DNA from: Streptomyces sp. NRRL F-6492
GTDB taxonomy: Bacteria > Actinomycetota > Actinomycetes > Streptomycetales > Streptomycetaceae
NCBI RefSeq assembly: GCF_001280125.1
Contig: NZ_LGEG01000275.1
Coordinates: 1-26,067 of the forward strand
DNA length: 26,067 nt
Reading direction: 5' to 3'
Part shown: piece after piece, positions 1 through 5,465 of the stretch
Position numbering within the stretch: the stretch's first letter is position 1
Layout: every line of letters starts with the position of its first letter
Notes under the pieces: model-generated
The model's database searches: none
The model's input: only the letters and a program-made list of their open reading frames with translations
Told to the model about the DNA's origin: nothing
Program-made: the position numbers and the translations under genes

Positions 1-239
<239 letters not shown>

Positions 240-443
240 GTGTTCGACCTGATCACCCAGACCATCCCGTTCGCGATGGGCGCTGTCTCGTTCGTCGCCC
301 TCGCGTCCAACCCGATCGCCCCGTGCGGCCCCGAGGCCAAGCGGCCGGCGGAGACCATCACCGAGCATCTGCGCGCCGTGGCCAACCACGCCCGCGCCAT
401 CATGGTGTTGATCATCCACAAGACCGGCGCGACCGGGAACTAG
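240..443 (+). CDS. Small hypothetical protein, possibly membrane-associated
   Basis: I do not recognise this 67-residue protein. It begins with GTG, with a G-rich stretch (229-234) a few bases upstream as possible ribosome binding site. Residues 4-23 are mostly hydrophobic and could be one membrane segment; a second hydrophobic patch (AIMVLIIH) lies near residues 53-60. The middle is charged with a single Cys. It lies where actinophage genomes often keep small genes between the portal/protease genes and the scaffold. The frame is open with sensible GC-rich codon use, but its short length leaves open that it is not expressed. Confidence 0.4.
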   Translation: MFDLITQTIPFAMGAVSFVALASNPIAPCGPEAKRPAETITEHLRAVANHARAIMVLIIHKTGATGN

Positions 444-505
444 GTCGCACGTCCCCGGCGGCGGGCGCCCTCCGCCGGGACACGCAGTACGAGGGGGGTG
501 GTCGC

Positions 506-661
506 TTGGGCTTCCGCGAGGACGCGCTGCGGGCTCGGCAGGCCGGGCTCGCCGCCGCGCGGGCCGGTCGCCCGGTGACTGCCTGCCCCCGCTTCAACGA
601 CTCTCGGCTGACCGCCGCTTGGGTTCGTGGCTACGCCGCCGCCGCGCGGCCCGAGCAGTAG
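506..661 (+). CDS. Rmf/CrpP-fold small protein
   Basis: This 51-residue protein resembles the ribosome modulation factor/CrpP family found in actinomycetes and their phages. The visible pattern is an N-terminal Arg/Ala-rich helix (REDALRARQAGLAAARAG), a central VTACP turn, then LTAAWVRGYAAA; RMF has the same order of A/G-rich helix, CP turn and W..G(W/Y) helix. The only sensible start is TTG at 506, preceded at 491-498 by the strong ribosome binding site GAGGGGGG. Family members bind or inactivate ribosomes (RMF) or have been linked to quinolone modification (CrpP); which applies here cannot be read from sequence. A strong terminator follows. The gene is separated from the scaffold gene only by that terminator and a leader. 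Confidence 0.65.
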   Translation: MGFREDALRARQAGLAAARAGRPVTACPRFNDSRLTAAWVRGYAAAARPEQ

Positions 662-680
662 CCGCACCCCTTTCCGCTTT

Positions 681-709
681 AAGGGCCGTCCCATCGGGGC
701 GGCCCTTTT
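681..709 (+). terminator. Intrinsic terminator after the Rmf/CrpP-like gene
   Basis: A 10-bp stem (683-692 with 696-705, one G-U pair) closes a 3-base loop and is followed directly by TTTT; AA at 681-682 extends the stem into the T run. It separates the small upstream gene from the scaffold-capsid transcript, so a promoter for the capsid genes, or read-through, is implied. Confidence 0.8.
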
Positions 710-744
710 CCATGCCCGCACGACGCCCTCGGAGGGTCGAGCAC

Positions 745-1431
745 ATGCCCGAGCACATCCTCGACGACACCCTGCCGGTGCATCCGCGTACCGGCGACCG
801 CGCCCTCGGCTACCGCCGGGACGGGCGCCCGATCTGGCCCATCAAGGGGGGCTCGGGAGAGGGCGGCGACCCCGTCGTCCCTCCGTCCGGTGACCCGAAC
901 CCCGCCCCTGGCGCGCCGCCGGCCGCCGATCCGGCCGCCGAGCAGCAGCTCGCCGAGGCGACGACCCGCGCCGAGCAGGCCGCGGCCGAGCGCGACGAAC
1001 TACGCGCCGCTCTGGACGCCGTGACGAAGGCGCTCAACCCGAACGGCGGCAATAACGAGCAGGACCCCGCCGCCCTGGCCGCCGCCGTCGCCGAGCGCGA
1101 CCGGCTGCTCTCCGAGCACGCCGCCGAGCTCCGGACCGCCCGGGTCGAGCTCGCCGTCGCCCGGGTCGCCGCCGACGAAGGAGCGCGCGGCGACCGCCTG
1201 CTCAACTCCCGCTCGTTCCTCGCCTCGGTCGCCGACCTCGACCCGCTCGACAGCGGGTTCGCCGACAAGCTCACCGCCGCGATCAAGGCGGCCGTAGAAG
1301 CCGATCCCGACCTCTACCGCGCCACGCCGACCCCACCCCGAGGGGGCGGCGAGTTCAACGGCCCGCCGTCTGGCGAGCGACGCGCGACCACCCTGCACGA
1401 CGCCGTCGCCGCCCGCATGACCAGCGGCTGA
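745..1431 (+). CDS. Head scaffolding protein
   Basis: A 228-residue acidic, Ala/Glu/Asp-rich protein directly upstream of the major capsid gene, the usual place for a siphovirus scaffold. The N-terminus (HPRTGDRALGYRRDGRPIWPI) is followed by a Pro/Gly-rich linker (about 33-60), a long predicted coiled coil with repeated AEQAAAERDELRAAL-type heptads (about 65-145), then a short tail. Scaffold proteins assemble the procapsid interior and then leave or are cleaved. The ATG at 745 is chosen because GGAGG lies at 731-735; the frame is open further upstream but runs through the terminator. Low sequence conservation in scaffolds means the call rests mainly on position and coiled-coil composition. 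Confidence 0.75.
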   Translation: MPEHILDDTLPVHPRTGDRALGYRRDGRPIWPIKGGSGEGGDPVVPPSGDPNPAPGAPPAADPAAEQQLAEATTRAEQAAAERDELRAALDAVTKALNPNGGNNEQDPAALAAAVAERDRLLSEHAAELRTARVELAVARVAADEGARGDRLLNSRSFLASVADLDPLDSGFADKLTAAIKAAVEADPDLYRATPTPPRGGGEFNGPPSGERRATTLHDAVAARMTSG

Positions 1432-1450
1432 CCAGCCAAGGAGAAACGAT

Positions 1451-2461
1451 TTGCCTACCTCTCTCGCCGAGGCGCGGAACAACGCGACCGACGACCTCGA
1501 CCTGACCGTGATCGACGAGTTCCGCAAGAGCTCGGACATCCTCGACCGACTCACCTTCGACAACACCGTCAACCCCACCGGCGGCGGCGACACCCTGACC
1601 TACGGGTACCGGCGCCTGATCACACAGGCGAACGCCGACTTCCGCCCCCTGAACACGGAGTACACCCCGGCCGAGGTCCAGACGCAGCGGTACACCGTCG
1701 ACCTGACCCCGCTCGGCGGTAGCTTCCGGATCGACCGCGTGATCTCGCGCATCGGTCCGGCGGCGTCGGGCGCGGTCGCCCTGAACATGTCGCAGAAGAT
1801 CAAGGCGTCGAGGGCGAAGTTCGCCGACGCCGTGATCAACGGCGACAAGGGCACCGAGACCGCCGGGTTCGACGGTCTGTCGAAGATCCTCACCGGGACC
1901 GACACCGAGTACCTGCCGCTCGCGAACGGGGTCGCGACCGGATACCTCGACTGGACCTCGATCGGCGACAAGGCCGCCGCGCTCGCCGCGCAGCGCCACA
2001 TCGACGCATGGCTCGCCAGCATGGACGACACCCCGGATGTGATCTACGGCAACGCGAAGACGCTCGCGATCTTCAAGACCGTCGCCGCATGGACCGACCA
2101 GCTCGACAAGGGGACGGACGCGTTCGGCCGCCCGGTCACGTCGTACAACGGAATCCCCCTGATCGACCTCAAGTCGAAGGCGGGCAGCAATGCCCCGGTG
2201 ATCGGTCTCGTCACCCGCGACCCCGACGGCGCGGGCGGCGGCGCGAACGTCTCCGGGCTCGGCGACCTGTACGCGATCAGGTACGGGCTCGACGGGTTCC
2301 ACGGGGCCTCGGTCGCGTCCGTGCCGCTCGTGCAGACGTGGCTTCCCGACTTCAACAGCTCGGGTGCCGTCAAGCTCGGCGAGGTCGAGATGGGGCCGCT
2401 CGCCCCGGTCCTCAAGGCGACCCGGGCCGCGGCCGTCCTGCGCAACATCAAGAGCGTGTGA
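1451..2461 (+). CDS. Major capsid protein, HK97-fold type
   Basis: A 336-residue protein right after the scaffold and before the head-tail connectors, matching the usual size of an actinophage major capsid protein. The TTG start is supported by AAGGAG at 1438-1443, 7 bases upstream. The N-terminal helix (about residues 5-30) is followed by a GGGDTLTYGYRRL loop, an RYTVDLTPLGGSFRIDRVI segment typical of the E-loop/P-domain region, a helical stretch with ALNMSQKIKASRAKFADAVINGD (the spine-helix region), and a C-terminal A-domain with the YAIRYGLDGFHG motif. No protease-cleaved prohead domain is evident, consistent with a separate scaffold. Its stop overlaps the next start (TGATG). Confidence 0.88.
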   Translation: MPTSLAEARNNATDDLDLTVIDEFRKSSDILDRLTFDNTVNPTGGGDTLTYGYRRLITQANADFRPLNTEYTPAEVQTQRYTVDLTPLGGSFRIDRVISRIGPAASGAVALNMSQKIKASRAKFADAVINGDKGTETAGFDGLSKILTGTDTEYLPLANGVATGYLDWTSIGDKAAALAAQRHIDAWLASMDDTPDVIYGNAKTLAIFKTVAAWTDQLDKGTDAFGRPVTSYNGIPLIDLKSKAGSNAPVIGLVTRDPDGAGGGANVSGLGDLYAIRYGLDGFHGASVASVPLVQTWLPDFNSSGAVKLGEVEMGPLAPVLKATRAAAVLRNIKSV

Positions 2462-2712
2462 TGCCCGTGATCACCGTGCGCATCACTGCCCCTGTCCGCG
2501 ACTACACCGGCGACGGCCCCGGCGGTCTGCACTTCGTCGACGGCACGGCCACCACGGACGACATCGCGATCATCGGCTACTGCCAGGGAGCCGGGTACTC
2601 CGTCGAGCCGCTCGACGACGACCCGCCGGGCGAGACGCCCGCACCCGAGCCGGACGGCCCGCCCGACGACAAGTCGGCGGGCCGTTCTGGTTCCCGTCGC
2701 GCGAGGGGGTGA
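2461..2712 (+). CDS. Small protein downstream of the major capsid gene
   Basis: An 83-residue protein whose ATG overlaps the capsid stop codon, so translation is probably coupled. The N-terminal half (MPVITVRITAPVRDYTGD...IIGYCQGAGYSVEPL) alternates beta-like strands; the second half is an acidic, Pro-rich linker ending in a short basic tail. Small proteins of this kind follow the capsid gene in many actinophages; a head-decoration or assembly role is possible but I see no diagnostic motif. A 10-bp hairpin sits within its last codons. Confidence 0.6.
   Translation: MPVITVRITAPVRDYTGDGPGGLHFVDGTATTDDIAIIGYCQGAGYSVEPLDDDPPGETPAPEPDGPPDDKSAGRSGSRRARG
2653..2687 (+). terminator. Attenuator-like hairpin at the end of the post-capsid gene
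   Basis: CGGCCCGCC at 2655-2663 pairs perfectly with GGCGGGCCG at 2676-2684, and flanking bases extend it to about 11 bp including a G-U pair. It is followed by TTCTGG rather than a clean T run. It lies just before the connector gene, so it could lower transcription after the abundant capsid mRNA or protect the capsid message 3' end. Function is inferred. Confidence 0.45.
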
Positions 2713-2714
2713 CC

Positions 2715-3113
2715 TTGGCCCGACAGCCGTACACCACCCCCGAGGCCCTCGCGACGTGGCTCGGCTCCCCCGCCCCGGCGGACGCCGAGCGGCTGATCGC
2801 GCGGGCGGGCGAGGACATCGACTCGGCCCTGCTGACCGCGATCTATCCCGTCGACGACGACGGCGACCCGACCGATCCCGAGATCGTCGCCGCGCTGAAC
2901 TCCGCGACCTGCGCGCAGGTCGAGTATTGGCTCGCCGCCGGCGACGACGGCACCGGCGCGGCGGGCAAGTGGGACTCGGTCTCGGTCGGTCCCGTCTCCC
3001 TATCCGGCCGCGCCGCCTCGACGGCGGGCGCGGCCGGTGTCGAGCTCGCCCCCCGCGCCGCCCGCGCGCTGCTGCGCGCAGGACTCACCCCGGGCGAGGT
3101 GCAGCCATGGTGA
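2715..3113 (+). CDS. Head-tail connector (adaptor) protein
   Basis: A 132-residue, mostly helical, acidic protein in the first connector position after the capsid genes, similar in layout to the HK97 gp6/SPP1 gp15 adaptor class: TTPEALATWLG, then DAERLIARAGEDIDSALLTAIYPVDDDG, then a helix around NSATCAQVEYWLAAGD and a short C-terminal helix. Adaptors of this class sit under the portal ring. The TTG at 2715 is favoured because GAGGGGG lies at 2703-2709 with good spacing; a GTG at 2709 would sit inside that ribosome binding site. The stop overlaps the next gene. Confidence 0.72.
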   Translation: MARQPYTTPEALATWLGSPAPADAERLIARAGEDIDSALLTAIYPVDDDGDPTDPEIVAALNSATCAQVEYWLAAGDDGTGAAGKWDSVSVGPVSLSGRAASTAGAAGVELAPRAARALLRAGLTPGEVQPW

Positions 3114-3427
3114 CGCGCGTCCCGCCGTCCCTGCTCCGCCACCGGATCGGCGTCGAGCCCTACCTCGGCGACGGCGCGTACGGCCCGATGTACGGGCCGC
3201 TCGTCGAGCACCCCGCGCTCGTCGGCCAGGCCGCGCGCATGGTGCGCGACGCCGACGGTCGCGAGGTCGTGAGCTCCGCGCAGGTCATCGCCGCCCCCGA
3301 CATGGACTGTCCGGCGGGGTCGCGCGTGACGCTGCCCGGCGGTCGGATCACGACCGCGATCAGCACCGCCACCCACACCGCCCCGGGCCTACCGGTCCCC
3401 GCGTCGACGGAGGTGATGTGCGAGTGA
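3107..3427 (+). CDS. Head closure (stopper) protein
   Basis: A 106-residue protein starting inside the end of the adaptor gene. Its content is mainly beta: RIGVEPYLGDGAYGPMYGP, VRDADGREVVSSAQVIA, DCPAGSRVTLPGG and a final ATHTAPGLPVPASTEVMCE strand. The 'Asp-Gly-Arg-Glu-Val-Val ... Ala-Gln-Val' pattern is common in actinophage stoppers, which plug the connector after DNA packaging. Size, beta content and position between adaptor and gp10-like protein support the call; there are no catalytic motifs. Confidence 0.65.
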   Translation: MVTRVPPSLLRHRIGVEPYLGDGAYGPMYGPLVEHPALVGQAARMVRDADGREVVSSAQVIAAPDMDCPAGSRVTLPGGRITTAISTATHTAPGLPVPASTEVMCE

Positions 3428-3771
3428 GCCGTGCCCGACTGCGCTGGAACGGCGCCGCCGCCACGGGCGCGATCCGCGAGGCCGCGGCCCGGGGTCTGCT
3501 GCTCGGCGCCGAGCACGTCCTCGCCGCGAGCAGGCAGCGGGTGCCGATCGCCGAGGGCACCCTCGAACGCAGCGGCGCAACGTCGGTCGACGAGCAGCAG
3601 ATGACCGCCGCCGTCAGCTATGACACCCCATACGCGCGCAGGGTTCACGAGGACATGACCGCCCGGCACGCGCCCGGCCGGACCGCCAAGTTCCTTGAGG
3701 GCGTTCTGCCCGAGACGGCGGGCGAGGTGCAGGCGCTGATCGCCGCGCAGATCCGGCGCGCGCTGCGATGA
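3424..3771 (+). CDS. HK97 gp10-like head-tail joining protein
   Basis: A 115-residue protein with the recognisable gp10-like core: a helix with GLLLGAEHVLAASRQRVPIAEGTLERSG followed by the strand AVSYDTPYARRVHED. These proteins join the head connector to the tail or complete the tail end. GTG at 3424 overlaps the preceding stop; GGAGG at 3409-3413 is the ribosome binding site. The C-terminus is helical (ETAGEVQALIAAQIRRALR). The overlap with the next start (ATGA) keeps the four connection proteins translationally coupled. Confidence 0.72.
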   Translation: MSRARLRWNGAAATGAIREAAARGLLLGAEHVLAASRQRVPIAEGTLERSGATSVDEQQMTAAVSYDTPYARRVHEDMTARHAPGRTAKFLEGVLPETAGEVQALIAAQIRRALR

Positions 3772-4199
3772 CCTACACCGTCGACCTGCTCGACGGTCTC
3801 GCTCGCTTGCTCGCCGCCGGCGGCGCCGGGGTCTACCGGCCCGACGGCGCGTACGTGGCGGGCGAGACCGCAATCACGATCGCCGCCCTTCCGCCCGCCC
3901 CCGACCGGGTCGTCTGCCTGTCCGCCTACCCGGTCACCGACTCCCCGGTGCTGACCGACACGACCACCGGGATTCAGGTGCGTACCCGCGCGGGCCCGGA
4001 CCCGCGCGAGGTCGACGCCCTCGACGACCACGTGCACGAGCTGCTGCACGGCAGCGGTCCCCACCGCTTCGGCGCGGTCCCCGTGCAGCTCGTCTATCGC
4101 GTCTCGGCCGCTCCGATCGGCACGGACGCCTCGGGCCGCTGGGAGCGGTCCGCCAACTACTACGCCCGCGCTCACCGCGCGGCCCCACATCTTGAATAG
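3768..4199 (+). CDS. Tail terminator / minor capsid family protein
   Basis: A 143-residue protein whose start overlaps the preceding stop. The sequence resembles the phage minor capsid/tail terminator group: an N-terminal helix (VDLLDGLARLLAAGGAGVY), strands with ITIAALPPAPDRVVCLSAYPVTDS, the motif GIQVRTRAGPDPREVDALDDHVHELLHG, and a final strand region. Tail terminators cap the tail tube and bind the head. Its place directly before the major tail protein fits this role. It lacks enzymatic motifs. Confidence 0.7.
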   Translation: MTYTVDLLDGLARLLAAGGAGVYRPDGAYVAGETAITIAALPPAPDRVVCLSAYPVTDSPVLTDTTTGIQVRTRAGPDPREVDALDDHVHELLHGSGPHRFGAVPVQLVYRVSAAPIGTDASGRWERSANYYARAHRAAPHLE

Positions 4200-4210
4200 A
4201 GGAGGCGCCG

Positions 4211-4753
4211 TTGAGCACCCCGACGCCCCCGGTCGAGACGGTGACCGCGCTTGCGCGCCGGTACCGCCTCGAACTGGACATGAGCACAACCCCCGGGACG
4301 CCCTCTTGGGCTTTGGTGCCTGGGGTCACCGAGTTCACGCCGAAGATCGAACCCACTCAGCAGGAAGTCACGACTTACGACGCTGAGGGGTGGAGCGAGC
4401 AGGCCGTGACCATGCTCGCGTGGTCGATCGAGACGACCCTCGCGCACCGCGCGCACCCGACGACCGGGGTTTTCAACGCCGCGCAGGAGGCGCTTCGGAA
4501 GGCGGCCCGGTCGTTCGGCGCGGCGTCGTACGTGCGGGTCCGCTACTACGACCGCAACGGCGCTCCGGACGCGCAGGAGGGCACGGCCCTGGTGACGTGG
4601 GAGCCGGACGGCGGCGGCCCGGACGAGGTCGACACGATCAAGGTCACGCTTACCGGCTCGGGTCCGCTCGTCGAGATCACGAACCCGGTTGCCGGCGGCG
4701 GCACGTTCGCCGCCGCCGAGACGAAGACGCTCAAGGCGGGGGGTGATGCCTGA
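4211..4753 (+). CDS. Major tail (tube) protein
   Basis: A 180-residue beta-rich protein immediately before the tail assembly chaperone, the usual place of the tail tube subunit. TTG at 4211 is preceded by AGAGGAGG (4198-4205). Visible features are ARRYRLELDMSTTPGTPSW near the N-terminus, the strand pattern PKIEPTQQEVTTYDAEGW, a central SIETTLAHRAHPTTGVFNAAQEALRKAARSFG segment with the tube-protein helix, and the C-terminal VTLTGSGPLVEITNPV. It stacks as rings around the tape measure. Its stop abuts the next ATG. Confidence 0.82.
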   Translation: MSTPTPPVETVTALARRYRLELDMSTTPGTPSWALVPGVTEFTPKIEPTQQEVTTYDAEGWSEQAVTMLAWSIETTLAHRAHPTTGVFNAAQEALRKAARSFGAASYVRVRYYDRNGAPDAQEGTALVTWEPDGGGPDEVDTIKVTLTGSGPLVEITNPVAGGGTFAAAETKTLKAGGDA

Positions 4754-5241
4754 TGGCGTTCGAGGCCCTCGACGAGCTGCTCGACGAGCGGCTCGAACTC
4801 CCCGTTGGCGGCAAGCTCTACACCGTGCCCGCCCCGTCGGCCGAGATCGGTCTGCGCACGCAGGCCCTGATCAACGCCGCCGCCGTGGCGGCCGACGGCG
4901 GGAAGGCAGATCAGCAGGTGCTCGGCGACGCCGCCGAGCGCGACCTCTATCGCGAGGTACTCGGCACGGCGCACGATGAGATGGTCGCCGACGCCGTCCC
5001 GTGGCCCGCCCTCAAGCACGCCGCGATCACCGCCATGGTGTGGATCGCGCAGGACAAGACCGCCGCCGAACGCTACTGGAACGCGGCCGGCGACCCTTCT
5101 CGTCTGGCCCCGAACCGGGCGGCCCGCCGCAGCCGATCGGGTGCGGCGAGCTCGACCCCGAGTCGGGGCTCTACGAGTGGTACGAGTACCCGCCCGGCAC
5201 CCGCCCGAGGAAAGGGCAAGAAGGGCCGCAAGCCTCACTGA
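4753..5241 (+). CDS. Tail assembly chaperone, short form (gpG-like)
   Basis: The 162-residue unshifted product. Residues 1-115 form a normal acidic helical protein (FEALDELLDERLELPVGGKLYTVPAP ... AERYWNAAGDP). From about residue 116 the sequence turns into a Ser/Thr/Arg-rich tail ending in a Lys-rich stretch, typical of a region where the -1 frame is also coding. Chaperones of this class coat the tape measure during tail assembly. Gene order (tail tube, chaperone pair, tape measure) is the standard siphovirus arrangement. Confidence 0.8.
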   Translation: MAFEALDELLDERLELPVGGKLYTVPAPSAEIGLRTQALINAAAVAADGGKADQQVLGDAAERDLYREVLGTAHDEMVADAVPWPALKHAAITAMVWIAQDKTAAERYWNAAGDPSRLAPNRAARRSRSGAASSTPSRGSTSGTSTRPAPARGKGKKGRKPH

Positions 5242-5459
5242 CGTGGGCGCAGATCCTCGCCGAGTGGCCGCTCGTCGAGGCTGATCTGCACGAAATCTTC
5301 GGTATCGACCTCGGCGACCCGGGCGTTCTGCGCGCCCGGTCGTGGCGATGGCTGCGCGTGCGCGTCCTCGCCCTGCTCTCCGCCGAGTCCCGCCTCGCGC
5401 GGGTGCTGACACCTCCGCCCGACACCTCCCCGACGGGAGGTCGACCCACCCGGAGGTGA
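4753..5459 (+). CDS. Tail assembly chaperone, -1 frameshift product (gpGT-like)
   Basis: Any -1 slip within the overlap gives a 235-residue fusion. The second frame reads GCGELDPESGLYEWYEYPPG, then LTWAQILAEWPLVEADLHEIFGIDLGDPG and RSWRWLRVRVLALLSAESRLARVL, the characteristic gpT end of actinophages; it has no good independent start. The only canonical XXXYYYZ heptamer I see is AAAGGGC at 5211-5217, read A-AAG-GGC in the first frame. A weaker alternative is CCCTTCT at 5094-5100, where second-frame codon use already becomes strongly GC3-rich. Which site is used is open; the fusion itself is well supported by position and gene order. Confidence 0.72.
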
Positions 5460-5465
5460 GGCCCC

